A stretch of DNA of 64,000 bases. It comes from Gibbula magus. Taxonomy: Eukaryota; Mollusca; Gastropoda; Trochida; Trochidae. The DNA lies in assembly GCA_936450465.1 (NCBI GenBank), contig OW388291.1, positions 73,252,436 to 73,316,435 of the forward strand, written 5' to 3'. Position numbers and translations under genes: made by a program. Of this stretch, positions 15,001 through 24,271 are shown in pieces. Under the pieces are notes generated by a model. The model saw only the letters and a program-made list of their open reading frames with translations, did not search any database and was not told where the DNA came from. Positions within the stretch are counted from its first letter, which is position 1. Each line of letters opens with the position of its first letter.

Positions 15001-18000
15001 GGCTACAAATACCTTCATCTCTTCTGCATTAGTGTCTTGCCACTGTTGCATTCTTGAACGGGGTCTTAGAATTTTGTCCTCCATTGCTTGTTTGAAATAT
15101 CTATTGGTTTCCGTTGCCATATCCTCATAGTCATCATTATGTATAAACAAATTGAAAAAGTCAATAGGTTCAGGGTTCTCAGGAAGTTCTATGAACTGGC
15201 GCAACCCAGTTTGACCAGTGAAAGGCAAGTTTACACGTGGCCGCGGACCATCCACCCACTCATCAAACGTCTGTGAATTATCATGATTATATTGTGGTAT
15301 TTCGGCAAACTCCTCCTCAAAACCACTAAAGTCTTCTTCGGTGGAATTACCGGCGGCTAGAATCTTTCTGGCAATCTCTGTCTCTATATCACTCAGAGCA
15401 TCTGTGTCACCATGTTCACTATCTATTACAGTGTCCCGATCATATGCATCATCACTGTCTAAATCACTGCTACCATCACTGTCAGTTGACTCCATATCAG
15501 AGGCTTCATCAGCATGGATCTCGTTGATGAAGTCGTCGTCGCTTGTAACGGCTTCAAAGCTGCGTGTCCTAGTATGCAACGTCCTAGGCCGTCGCAGGGC
15601 CTTGCGTCCACGTCCGCGCAGCATTCTGCTTCAACCTGTAAATGATTGAAAATGCGTTAGATGTATGCAACATATAACATGTGATTAGAGACAATAAACA
15701 TACAGAGATAATGAATGTGAGCTTCATGGACGTTCATTTGCCAGTTTCAGAACCTCCCGGCGCATCTAGGACGACTGCGCCGCAAGCGCCGACAGCGCCG
15801 ACGGCTTCTGACATCGCGCCGATTTTTCCGACGCATATGTCAAACGGACCATTTTCTGATTTCCTCGGCGACGTGTAGCACCGGGCGCGAGGCCCGGAAA
15901 ATAAACTACTATGTCAGGGAAGCTCGGGTTGTCAGTTGCCGAATGACTTCTCTTTTCGAGAAGCAGAGCATCCAAGGAGCGGTCTCTCGAGGCGGAGCCC
16001 GGACCCATGGGAGCATACTCCCATGCTCTCCGGGAATTCCCGTCCCCGTCTTCCGCGGCGGACCCCGGATTCAATCGCGGGACAGGTTTCCCATGTTCTC
16101 TTTTGAGAACGAGAGACTCCGAGGAACAATCCTATGGGACGAACCCCGGATTCTATTGGGAATGGGTTCCCATGCCCTCTCGACATATATAGCAGAAACC
16201 TTCATACCTCGGAATGACACGAACCTTTATTTCAAAGTAGAAACAAAAAAATAATTTGCACAAAAAGTTTGGGGGGTGGCGACCAAAAGCGGGGGGGTCC
16301 GCGCACCCCCCGGTAGATATTTATACTTGTGGGTCGGTCCCGAAGATGACGGACCACGCCCATGTTCATGGGAATTTTTTCTCATTATGTCATGGCGAAT
16401 CCCGTCGGAAATTCCCCTGCTCACGAAAAAACTAATACCTAAAAAAGTAATTGTGATACAAAAGAACTTTGGTAATAAAAGTGGTGAGGAATCAAATTCT
16501 CCATCTGCTCAGTTCAGTCCGCTACACATATAAATAATTCTTCAAATCTTATTGAATGAAACGTCTTTTATTCAATAATGTAAAAGATAAAATAATAAAT
16601 TCAATTCAAATGGTTAGGAAAGGTGCGCCCTCGCATTTGAATTTTAGAAATAAAAACCTTTCGCAAATGGCATCAGTAACAAAAATGTTCACGCATTTTT
16701 AGAAACTCCGAAAAGTGAAATATTTTCCTGAGAAAATATTCCCACGAAAAGGCTTTTCCCCGAGCGGCGGGTCCCGTACTCAAATATATTTTCACTTTTA
16801 TGTTATAATTTTTTTTCCAAAACTGGAAACAAAATTCCGTCATGACAGTTGTTCATCGTTTATAAAGCTCTATATTTGCGTATCAAAAGAACAGTATTTT
16901 AGTTATATATTATCATACTTCTTCACTTATGCGTACATCAATATTGCGGCTCTTCGCGCATGCATAGTTCTTCCCAAAAACATGCGCATTATATCTGGAA
17001 TTAAAGACAATGTTTTTCTCTTTACAATGATGTAAAAATTATAAAAATCGGACTTGCGGTTCAAAAGTTATGAAGTGCGAAAATTATACCTTTTGGCGCG
17101 GCGCTTTGCGCATGCAGAGTTCTTCCCGAAAACATGCGCATTATACATGGAATTGAAGACAATGTTTTTCTCTTTACAATGATGTAAAAATTATAAAAAT
17201 CGGACTTGCGGTTCACAAGTTATAAAGCCCGTAATGATGGTATATGCTAAGAGCGCCACTTATTCAAAGCCGAATATCACCTTCTGCGCGACACCTGGCG
17301 CATCAAAAGTTATTGCCGAAAATACACGTATTTTATATGGAATTGAAGACAATTCTTTTATCTATATACTGATAAAAAAATTATGAAAATATCCCAAGTA
17401 GTTTCTTAGAAATAGAGCGCCGAGGCATGTTGGGGTAAATGCGCCACATGTATCAAAATTCAAAAGTGCGAAAGTCGGCTATCTCTGTGCGATTGCTGTA
17501 TTTTCAGTTATGTTAGCGCAATTGCGATTTTTATATGGGAATAAAGGCCATTCTTTCCTCTTTATTTTGGTATAAAAAAAATGAAAACAACCAATTGGTT
17601 CATATGATACGAAGTGCGAGAGAAAGGTAGCTTATCGCAATATCTTCCCATAATTAGAAGCTATCTGCCCATGTGGCGAGAAGCGAGACAGATAAGCATA
17701 GGCTATCTGCCCATGTGGCGGGATGCGAGACAGATAAGCCTGTACGGGCCTATCTCACCCCGGGGCAGTGCAGACACTTAGGTGCTAATTAGCCGCCGGG
17801 CAGTGTAGCCATCGGAGCGAAGCAGGACAAAATTGGCCTTTTGTAAAGCTAATTATCGATGCGTTACGGGTCAACAATGCACACGCAAATTGGTGTGAAT
17901 TTTGCTGGACGTTCTGACCAGACACTGAAGAAAGTTTTATTCTCATTGCGGGCTGCGAGGCATAAATACAGCCATTCTCATGCAGCGAGTCGCGGAAACA

Positions 18001-19513
18001 ATCGACTCGGGACCCGGTATGGAGGCTAGCCCAGTACATAGACAGGCGTGAATTCTTCTAAGTAAGCGATCCGGGATCCGTACTGGAGTACCTACGAATC
18101 GCTTATAGCCCGCCCGGATAATTCCGGGACCCGCATGTTAAGGGTTAATATATTTCAGGATTAAAACATCACTATCAATAAATATATCTCTATGGAATAA
18201 TTTCAAAATTCTACTGTTTTCGTCCAGAATGTATGATGTACATTCATAGAGACTGAGTGACATGAAAAATGCTGGGTTTTTTTTTACAATAATGAAGTTG
18301 TTACCTAAAAGACTTGTTTTACATGTTTTATGAGTTGAAATACAACTTTTACATATATTTAACTAGAAAGGTTTCTTCAATGAAATATCTGTCATTCCTT
18401 ACGAAAATAGTTATGCTTTGTGGAGAATACAAACAAGTACTAAATGAATAAATAGTAATACATGTTAATATTTTCTTATTGTGATCGTTTTGAGTTTTCC
18501 CCCCACACATCTACACATCTAAAGTCCGATAATCCCAGTGTAGTGCCCTTGGGGATCAAGGAATCGATCCCAGTTTGCCTACAAGACAACTCTGGAAAAA
18601 TCGTCTGTGCTTGGTCCAAGACGTCCAAACCTCTGCAACACAATTAAATCGTCTATGGGCTTGGTGTCTGTAGGCTGCGTTGTCTCGAACCTGGTCATGG
18701 ACCATGGAGTCGTTTTAGGTGGCGATGGCGGGGTCCAAAACAAGAACGAGAATGAAACAGCCAATCAACGATCGCGTGTGAAAAGGGGGAATCCCCTGTC
18801 AATAACATGACCACTCGAGAGGTCTGCGCCCAGTCGTAGTCACGTGACCATGTTTCCGGCACGTAACACGCTCGTCAGCAGTAGTCTAATCAGGCGTCAT
18901 AGAGCTCCTTTAAAGTTATGAAATATTTTAAATTATTATCAAGTAGTGATTCTCGGCATTTTAAGCAAACTTTCTCATCAAAATCAAAACATCAGATTTC
19001 CACCCAGTTTTAACCATAGCCGTCTTCTGTCGTTAGTATGCAGCTCGCTGTGTGAGGTAGAGCATTCGGACGACAGAGGTTTCGGTCTAGCAAAGTGATA
19101 ATAAATGATAAATTTCTTCATAATGCACAACTTATTCAAAGAATGTCTTCACTTAATGATTATCAAAGGACTCTTGTAAATATTGATGAAGATGTGCTGT
19201 TTAAAAGTAATTCGAAAAATGTACTGAAAATATTCAAATTCAGTCAGTTTATAAATTATTAAAATCCATTTATTTACAATCAAATATACTATCTGACAGG
19301 AGTTAGGTCTTAGGAGTCATTTGTGTTACCCAAGGCACATGCCATTGCAGCTCCAACCATCCCCCCACCAGATATGACAACATCTGTCTTCTCTTCAATC
19401 CGATTCGAAGCTACTCGAAATGTGGAGCTGAAACTTCTCCGTATTCTTGATATTGCACTGTATGAACATGGTCTTAAAACCAAAGTTATCGCTTGCATGG
19501 CCATTTTCGTCAT
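7..19513 (-). CDS. COQ6: COQ6, ubiquinone biosynthesis flavin monooxygenase (5' portion; gene runs off left edge)
   Basis: COQ6 is a FAD-dependent ring hydroxylase of coenzyme Q synthesis, acting at the matrix side of the inner mitochondrial membrane in the CoQ synthome. Eight coding exons, in gene order: 19513-19330, 4642-4487, 3749-3691, 3257-2997, 2366-2259, 1823-1761, 540-433, 85-7. All join in frame with GT/AG borders. The start ATG at 19513 directly follows an in-frame TAA; in-frame ATGs at 19504 and 19498 are alternatives. Residues 1-40 are Arg/Ser-rich with few acids, as in a mitochondrial presequence. The Rossmann motif SGGGMVG (GxGxxG, residues 49-54), the ribose-binding LLEA, and IGADGNQS (the GD/DG motif, 221-228) are visible. 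[10 protein letters not shown] and [10 protein letters not shown] match the family strongly. The C-terminal third, with the second FAD motif, lies beyond base 1. Intron 1 is 14.7 kb; the other introns are 0.3-1.2 kb. Confidence 0.95.
1130..1611. mobile_element. hAT-like MITE rich in CGATAG palindromes
   Basis: The element sits in COQ6 intron 6. It begins TAGGGGTG and ends CACCCCTA, an 8-bp perfect terminal inverted repeat. The flanks ATACCGGC (1122-1129) and ATACAGGC (1612-1619) agree at 7 of 8 bases, as an aged 8-bp target duplication would. The interior is non-coding and contains many copies of CTATTGCGATAGCGATAG and ATCGATAG words that can fold on themselves. An 8-bp duplication points to the hAT superfamily, but there is no transposase to confirm it. 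Confidence 0.65.
2021..2123. repeat. 19-bp tandem repeat, about 5.5 copies
   Basis: Five complete 19-bp units of the form AATRGTGATATCAAACTGC start at 2021, 2040, 2059, 2078 and 2097, followed by a partial sixth. Units differ only at the R position. The array lies in COQ6 intron 5. Confidence 0.95.
2908..2983. repeat. Perfect 38-bp tandem duplication beside a splice donor
   Basis: 2908-2945 is repeated exactly at 2946-2983. On the minus strand the second copy starts 13 bases past the end of COQ6 exon 4 (donor GTAAGA at 2996-2991). The duplication is therefore in the first bases of intron 4 and does not touch the donor. Confidence 0.95.
3863..4168. repeat. Palindrome plus foldback repeat (MITE-like) in COQ6 intron 2
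   Basis: 3863-3889 is a perfect palindrome with 13-bp arms around one central base. Further right, 4034-4065 and 4137-4168 are inverted copies matching at 28 of 32 bases. Both structures share a TTATTA/TAATAA core. A CRE-like TGACGTCA lies between them near 3931. No target duplication was identified, so the outer limits are unclear. Confidence 0.55.
4643..6559. other. COQ6 intron 1, proximal part; no gene seen
   Basis: This is AT-rich intronic sequence with no convincing exon. Around 5560-5610 a short hairpin flanks GAGGCTCTACCTGC and its complement GCAGGTAGAGAGC. Around 5720-5820 the base composition turns GC-rich, with CGGCCGCG, a CCAAT box (GACCAATCA) and GCTGCCATCTTG. This could be an old promoter-like or transposon-derived patch. 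I see no gene attached to it. Confidence 0.4.
6560..7882. mobile_element. mariner-type foldback element (TA duplication) carrying a minisatellite
   Basis: The termini are inverted copies starting CGAAAGCCTACAAGGGCC, continuing with a variable stretch, GACAACA and a poly-T run. The element is flanked by TA on both sides (6558-6559 and 7883-7884), the Tc1/mariner target duplication. Inside each end are repeated blocks of AAAGTTGTAATTACAACTTT and variants. The centre is the 21-bp minisatellite listed separately. There is no transposase reading frame, so it is non-autonomous. Confidence 0.75.
6806..7580. repeat. 21-bp minisatellite, about 36 units
   Basis: Units are variants of ATATCAGATCTACTTWRTC plus two bases, repeated for about 775 bp. 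The period is a multiple of three, which leaves long open frames (7-residue periodic peptides such as HISDLLY and YQIYLVI). These are by-products of the period, not genes. Units vary by point changes, so the array is not freshly homogenised. Confidence 0.95.
7883..9537. other. COQ6 intron 1, mid part; no gene seen
   Basis: AT-rich intronic DNA with scattered stop codons in all frames. No exon with family resemblance, RNA gene or clear element boundary was found. Confidence 0.5.
9538..9999. repeat. Large foldback repeat with 139-bp diverged arms
   Basis: 9538-9676 and 9861-9999 are inverted copies of each other with many mismatches but clear collinearity. Shared words include GTCTGATTAAAATCGAC, CGGGATACGAAC and CACCCCGTA. 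The central spacer is about 184 bp. The two arms yield mirror-image open frames that share YPGRC, SILIRL and similar peptides, which explains the apparent open frames here. It is probably an old MITE. Confidence 0.7.
10390..10985. repeat. Dispersed repeat with GTCCGAACC/GGTTCGGAC words (copy 1)
   Basis: The segment starts with GGGCAAACTGACTGAAGCTTGG and ends with two inverted words, TTGTCCGAACCTTGG and CTGTCCGAACCAAGG. A related sequence lies in ZNF410 intron 5 near 30178-30480 (GGGCAAACTGACCGAGG, CCAAGGTTCAGACAG, TTGGTTTGGACAG). The boundaries are approximate. Confidence 0.5.
10986..11982. other. COQ6 intron 1 before the piggyBac insertion; nothing recognised
   Basis: AT-rich sequence with one short open frame at 11168-11392, which has no recognisable domain and no splice context. 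I found no gene or repeat here that I can defend. Confidence 0.4.
12330..13350. repeat. Left subterminal direct repeats of the piggyBac element
   Basis: A degenerate block occurs near 12341, 12505, 12888, 13080 and 13259, all in the same orientation. It reads roughly TGGAATTGAAGACAATTTAT, then CCTCTTTACAATGATRTAA, then AAATTAT and ACTTGCGGTTC. Related blocks lie beyond the other end of the transposase. Three tandem copies of ACCTCCTCGAG are at 12691-12723. Confidence 0.7.
13591..15624 (-). CDS. piggyBac transposase (PGBD4-like), intact, 677 aa
   Basis: This is a DDE transposase that would excise and insert the surrounding element at TTAA sites. There is one uninterrupted frame from ATG at 15624. 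Residues 1-120 are acidic (Asp/Glu/Ser-rich), as is common in the family. The catalytic core shows [11 protein letters not shown] (Asp298), FMDNYYSS (Asp377) and GGVDRADQ (Asp484, Asp487). The spacings of 79 and 107 are close to the 78 and 101 of the Trichoplusia enzyme. [20 protein letters not shown] and [11 protein letters not shown] are typical family blocks. The C-terminus has a Cys/His-rich cross-brace-like region ([25 protein letters not shown]) used for end binding. All key residues are present, so activity is possible but unproven. Candidate poly(A) signals on this strand lie near 13420-13440. Confidence 0.95.
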   Translation of the reverse strand: MLRGRGRKALRRPRTLHTRTRSFEAVTSDDDFINEIHADEASDMESTDSDGSSDLDSDDAYDRDTVIDSEHGDTDALSDIETEIARKILAAGNSTEEDFSGFEEEFAEIPQYNHDNSQTFDEWVDGPRPRVNLPFTGQTGLRQFIELPENPEPIDFFNLFIHNDDYEDMATETNRYFKQAMEDKILRPRSRMQQWQDTNAEEMKVFVAMTIAMSLVVQRNFADYWSTSDVTSTPFFAKCMPRDRFWLLITYLHLADNRRMPGRNTPCFSPINKLGHLYNRIVHRFSRVYKPHQNISVDEGMVPWKGNLSFKVYLPDKPKKYGIKAFMLCDSHNGYVCKFKLYTGKTNEPVSEGGKTYDVVMDLVNDYVGQGHHIFMDNYYSSTNLYINLWERGIGATGTLRANRKGLPDSVKKPKKKAKQGDMTVSHNHGLLVLRYEDRKSVLLMSTVEDTQLEQTGKKNRATGEPVLKPRIVTTYNKYMGGVDRADQMLSYTPFRVKTLKWWKRVWFHVLNVAMLNSYIIYKEYSKDKPLKTSWEYRKALAQHIVTFADKEQVPSLCRRPRGRPSTSDESVTRLHGRHFPTKIEPVGRKKNVTRMCVVCSKAKRAVLAKQIEEGNGPARKKKRVGRESSYECTDCNVSLCAAPCFKLYHTATDYSRAYITATEKERNEEGNEEEEN
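15955..16195. repeat. GC-rich imperfect tandem units upstream of the transposase
   Basis: Three imperfect units of roughly 60-70 bp each carry a GGACCC/CGGATT-like block, then GGGA..GGGTTCCCATG..CTCTC. They lie between the transposase start and the right element end, where a transposase promoter would be expected. Several short mirror-image open frames here are products of the repetition. Confidence 0.5.
16980..17620. repeat. Right subterminal direct repeats of the piggyBac element
   Basis: Blocks near 16995, 17142, 17334 and 17535 repeat the left-flank motif (TGGAATTGAAGACAATG, CTCTTTACAATGATGTAAA, CGGACTTGCGGTTC). The first two are nearly identical over about 90 bp. They are in the same orientation as the left blocks, so they are direct repeats, not extended inverted termini. 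Confidence 0.7.
17655..17740. repeat. Tandem duplication with internal dyad
   Basis: Two adjacent copies of about 47 bp each contain GCTATCTGCCCATGTGGCG and GCGAGACAGATAAGC. TATCTG and CAGATA in each unit form a dyad. It lies near the right end of the piggyBac element. Confidence 0.7.
18149..19329. other. COQ6 intron 1, promoter-proximal part; no gene seen
   Basis: No exon is apparent. A perfect 10-bp E-box palindrome lies at 18839-18848. A short stretch near 19005-19060 (TTTTAACCATAG and onward) resembles, in opposite orientation, sequence near 5590-5615, so both may derive from one dispersed repeat. Confidence 0.4.
18839..18848. promoter_or_regulatory. Palindromic E-box GTCACGTGAC (USF/TFE-type)
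   Basis: GTCACGTGAC is a perfect palindrome matching the USF/TFEB-type E-box (CLEAR-like) core. It lies about 490 bp inside COQ6 intron 1 and about 880 bp upstream of FAM161. Chance occurrence cannot be excluded. Confidence 0.35.
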
Positions 19514-19722
19514 TTAGAGTTATCTCCCTTCGTAAATCCGCAGATAATATTTGTGAATTTTAAAAAAACATTGAAAAACATGTGTTATCTAACCTTTCTA
19601 GAACATGGATATAATATTCAAATAGTTTGAAATGATCTATGTATTTTATACGTAGTAAATTGCTTTTGCAATCGCTTAATATTCTCTGCAGACCTGTGAT
19701 TATTTGCATAGTTTAGTTGAAC
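19514..19722. promoter_or_regulatory. Shared COQ6/FAM161 bidirectional promoter
   Basis: The COQ6 and FAM161 start codons face away from each other across only 209 bp, so both transcription starts must lie within or very near this interval. In-frame stops directly precede both ATGs (TAA for COQ6, TAG at 19714-19716 for FAM161), which fixes the coding limits. There is no obvious TATA box at a fitting distance. Confidence 0.8.
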
Positions 19723-22700
19723 ATGGCAACAATGGCAACAAGCCATGGTTTGTCTGTTTTGACAAATGCATGCATCAAATCGCCTATGAATCGTAAAACT
19801 GGATTATCTTCATCTTTTACGGAGCGTCCCAAGGTACCGTACAGATTCTCCGATAGTGACGAATATGTCAAAGATCCCGAGATCGAAGAAAATGGATATG
19901 GTGGCGGTAATGTTATGGCCGGCCTCTCACTGGACGACGTCGCGTCTCAGCTACAACTGCTCTCTGATGATGAGTTTTATGAACGCTTACAAGCATTAAA
20001 AGAAGAACAAAAGAAAACTCTAAAAAGATGTGAAGAATTATATAATGCCAAACTATCGAAAGAGCAAGGTTTAAGTACACAAGATGTAGTTGACGACCTT
20101 TTTGACAGAAATGACATTAGGCCAACCGTGAATGGACATGTTTCTGATTCAGAAGACTCCATGAATATAAATGGATATACAAGATCATTACTCAGAGATA
20201 GCATCAAGGATATGACATCGTCAAAACCTCCGATTTCTCCACAAATGAGACAAGGCACCAGAGACAAAGCTGTTATGTCACAAACTTTACCAGTTAAATC
20301 CAAAACATTTAAAGAACGACCCAGCTCAGCCCCTGCAGCATGGAGAAGAAGTCGCTCACTTAGTCTTGAAGATGATGAATGGCGTAAGGTGTTGGCTGCT
20401 TCTGGTAATGAAGATACCGGAGATGAAGTTCAAGTTGGTATCCAAAATCAATCAAATGAGGATTTAGACTCTGCATTCTCAAGGATTGATAACATGTGGG
20501 ATAACTTCTCACTTGAAGATTATGTTGTGAGAGAAAGGAGACATTCCTCAGCATCTTTTGGAAAAGAGAAGAAGAGCAAACGACTGGAGGACAACTGGAG
20601 AAATAGACTTACAATTCCACAACCATTTAAGATGACGTTAAGGGAGGAAATGAAAGAAAAAAAGAAAACCAGAGCCCACTACGAATTGGATGAAGAACGA
20701 CTTGAGCGAGAGAAACAAGAAGAAGCAGAATGTCAGAAGAAATTCAAGGCCTCTCCTGCTCCTGCACACATTTACCTTCCACTTTATGACGAGATAATGG
20801 AAAAGAAAGAGGCGCGACGCCGATATGTCAAACAGTACTGCACAGAAATGTTGCAATCTCAGGTAAAACCTTTCAACTTCATGACTCGTGAAGATGAAAA
20901 GAAGAAGTACAGGCCTCAATCTGCTCCATCTAATCAGCATGTGAGGAAGGAGAAGAAGGTTTTTAAAGCAAAGCCTGTCCCTGATTATCTGTATGACAAC
21001 GCTGTCAATGAGAAGATGATGGAAGATGAGGAGTACAGAAGAATAAGAATTCGTATGAGATCTGAAGAATTAATGCGTGAAGCTTCTTTACCTCCAAATA
21101 TGGAAGCACGACAACGAATGAAGGAACAAAAGTTAAAAGAGAAAGCAATGAAATCAAAACGGAAACAGCACTTCAAACCCCGAATAAATCGTCATGTGCC
21201 GGATTATGACCAACTATACAATCACTTTCAAAAGGAGCTTGCAAGACGGAAAAGACAACAGGAGGCAACTGTAATGGAACCATTTACTTTAGAGACTGAT
21301 CGCATTCCATCAAGGAAAGAGAGAGTGATGCGAGAGATTGAGAGAGATGAACATGTTTTGAGAGAAAATAGATGGCCATATCGATCACCCAGAATAACAC
21401 CTAGAAGTGCAGGTCAGTTGCATCTGATGTTATCCAAATGATTCATGTTAACAATAGTGGTTTTATTGTTCTGGGCTTTCTCCCGGCAATATTACTAGCA
21501 GCCATGATATAAGTGAAATACTCTTGGAAAAGGCGTTAAACCCCAAATCACATCACACATTTGGTTCATGTCCAAAGAGCTGTATATTTAAAAGAATAAC
21601 TATGAGGGGCGCAGATACAAATCAGGTGAAACTACACAAATAGATGCTCATACATGCAGTCTGATTGACTCTATAAAAAATATACATCCTAGTATCTTTC
21701 ACTAATTAATGGCAAATGGCAAATAATATTATCAGTTCCATTTGCACTAAAATAAATAAGTAATCAGTTGTCAGACAACATGGGCATCCTATCTTTCTGT
21801 AAATGGTTACATTTGTTATTTCTCGTTTTCCAGTACAGTCTGAATACAAACTGAAAGCAAAATCAGTTTGACTTGGCCTCGGAGACCAAACTTGATGCTT
21901 CGTGTATACAAAATCCAACATTTCAAGTCATTATTTGTATATAAAGTTGTTAAAAGTTCATTCATCATAACAAATTTGAGGCATTGATATAATGTAAGAA
22001 CTGAAATTCAGAAATATATTTAGTTTTGGCTTTTTGACCTTAGTAGAATAAGGGTTAAAGAATTTTGTTTTGATATTCGTTAGCATTTAGCTAATACCAT
22101 TCATAAATTTAAACACTTAACTATAATTTTGTTTCAGGGATCTTGTCAACTTCCCTAGATTCTATCCCCACAAAGATGACTCATGGCGCTCAACTTCGGA
22201 AAAGCATGACCAGGTCCGAGACAATCCATGCACGTTGCTTTTGGTACAATGTTAAATGGGATATGTATTAATTTGGAAAGTCAGTGTTGTTCTTAGATGA
22301 TGAACTCAGGGGGCATGTCTTAGCATTCTATCCATGTGGGTTCATTTGTAATGTGTGAAGTAAGAACATTCTTATAGAATTATGGAACACCAAGCCCCAA
22401 GGGTGACCAAATATCCACAGAACCCCTGGCTAGAATATCTTTATCTTTTATGTTTAGTTTTAAATACTTGATATAAAATGGGGGAAGTGCATCATATCAT
22501 TAGTTTTACAGATATGATTAAATGCCAAAAATAATTTCCCTTTCATTGAGTGATTGAGTAACAATACCTTCACTTGTGGACAAATGTGCCTTAGCCTGTC
22601 TCATGATGAATACGAGATCATGCAAAACAATGAAATCATCACTTTTCATCAGTTGGTTTGGTTTTGGTAATTTTGTGTAAAGTAAGTAAATCCCAGCCAA

Positions 22701-24271
22701 CCCTTGCAACTTTCATAGGCTAACTAGCTAACTGTATCATGCTCACAGTGATGTTGTACTGAACAACAAAGTCAAAGTTTTAAGAATATCACTCTCAACC
22801 GAAATATTCGCTATTAAACAGGGACCGTATGGAGCAACTCAGTAGACAGGAGCAGGAAGAAATGGAAGAAGATCGACGACGTCGGATCCGAGATATGAGA
22901 CTGAGGAAGACTCTGTCAGAGAGGACTTCATTTGAAGATCCTCGGAGTAGAAAGGAAACTGTACGGGACAGACTGAAAAAAATGAGGTTAGGTTTATCAA
23001 ATTTAGCAGAAAATGAAATGTGCAATTTGTTGATGTTGAATGTTATCTCCCAAGAAATTGCTAAAAAAAACCTTCAACAACAGCAATTTTGGATATGTTA
23101 TCGTGATAAAACACTGAAAATTAGATACATGATAAGGGGGTGGAGGAATGATTTTTGGACATTGAAACAGAACTTCATTTGGTGTTGCGTAACAAATCCA
23201 CCTCTATTCCATCTTTTGAACATTGCACTCAGCAGTATTGTCTCTCGAGAGGATAAAAGAATCATTTGTCCTGCTTTTCATCTTCAAATTTTGGTGCCCT
23301 CCTTTTATACGAAGGATAATTCCAGTCATTAGTTCAGCAGTAAACAGTAAAACTTTGATGGCCTCCTTTTATTCGAGGGATAATTCCAGTCATTAGTTCA
23401 GCAGTAATGTAATTATGTTCCTCTATTTGTGTTAAGTTAGTTATGCATGCCATCAAAATGATATTATTGTTATTCTCAGTACTCTCTAAATTGTTACAGA
23501 GAAAGTGAAATTGAGCGTCGAGAGCAGTATGAACGTCAACTGCAGGAAATGAGAGACAAGGTAGAGAGAAGACCTCTTCTTGTTGAACAACAATCGCAGG
23601 TATGATGTGACTATCACTTTAATGGTCAGTGCTTCAACATCTGTGTTTTACAGATTTTAACTTCCATTATGACCGTCTTCTTTGCTAGAGTATTCTGAAT
23701 TTCTTGGCCAAACTGAGAGACTTCATTGATGGTTGGCCAAGAAACTTGCAAATCAGAGATTTCTCTCTCATCATTAGGTGAAATAATCAAATTATCATTC
23801 GAATAAGAAATAATGTAATAAATTGAAAATTATTTTCCTTTTTCTTTTTAGGCAAAGAGGGATATATTGGTTGTTAACTTAAAAGTTTAACTTTGAAATT
23901 GCAATTTCTTTTTACTGGGTAAATATTATTATGTATTCTATGATATATTTGAACCAAATTATATAGAAAATATTTTCATACAACTAACAATAAATAGATG
24001 AAGATTATTCTGTCCATGAATGAAACAGCATGAGCACAAATAGTTGCAGTAGAGTCGATGAGCATTTATATATAAATCTTATATTTACCAGATAAATGCA
24101 AAAAAGAAGGCAGAAAAAAGATTCGCCAGCACTTTGAAAAGTGTCGGCCTGGATGAAGATTTCTTACAGAGTCATAGTTCAGCAACATTCAGCCGTCCAG
24201 TGGAAGATGATTATGAAAATGACAGTTTTGACGACACGCTGGCCCAGTCTGCAGAAGACGTCACAGAGTAA
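19723..24271 (+). CDS. FAM161: FAM161 (single ancestor-like FAM161A/B protein), 736 aa
   Basis: FAM161 proteins bind microtubules and sit in the inner scaffold of centrioles, basal bodies and photoreceptor connecting cilia. Five coding exons: 19723-21412, 22138-22213, 22822-22986, 23500-23599, 24092-24271. Phases run 1, 2, 2, 0 and end at TAA. The first ATG after an in-frame TAG is used. The N-terminal third is Ser/Asp/Glu-rich. The UPF0564/FAM161 domain runs roughly from residue 290 to 560, with IPQPFKMTLREEMKEKK, PAHIYLPLYDEIMEKKEARR, KPFNFMTREDEKK and KAKPVPDYLYDN, in a Lys/Glu/Arg-rich coiled-coil context. The last exons add another basic coiled coil and the NAEKRF-like motif (KKKAEKRFASTLKSVGLDEDF). 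The gene cannot be assigned to A or B; it looks like the single pre-duplication copy. It shares a promoter with COQ6. Confidence 0.92.
21470..21559 (+). repeat. SINE fragment (3' half) in FAM161 intron 1
   Basis: GGGCTTTCTCCCGGCAATATTACTAGCAG and onward, ending GGCGTTAAACCCCAAATCAC, matches the tail half of the SINE family seen in fuller form at 26340-26633 and 34311-34625. Confidence 0.7.

Larger units (their letters stand above)
11987..18144 (-). mobile_element. Complete piggyBac-superfamily element, 6158 bp, in COQ6 intron 1
   Basis: Both ends are flanked by TTAA (11983-11986 and 18145-18148), the piggyBac target. The left terminus is CCCTTACGTTGCG (11987-11999). The right terminus read inward is CCCTTAACATGCG (18144-18132), matching at 10 of 13 bases. 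One intact transposase gene lies inside on the minus strand, the same strand as COQ6. The element is over twice the usual 2.5 kb because both flanks carry 1.5-2.4 kb of repeat-rich non-coding DNA. Intact coding sequence, paired termini and intact target duplications suggest fairly recent insertion. Confidence 0.88.

Noticed and set aside
22829..23332. 167-codon frame treated as one exon
   Set aside because: Only 22822-22986 is FAM161 coding. The rest reads past the donor into the intron, and the next exon joins in phase at 23500.
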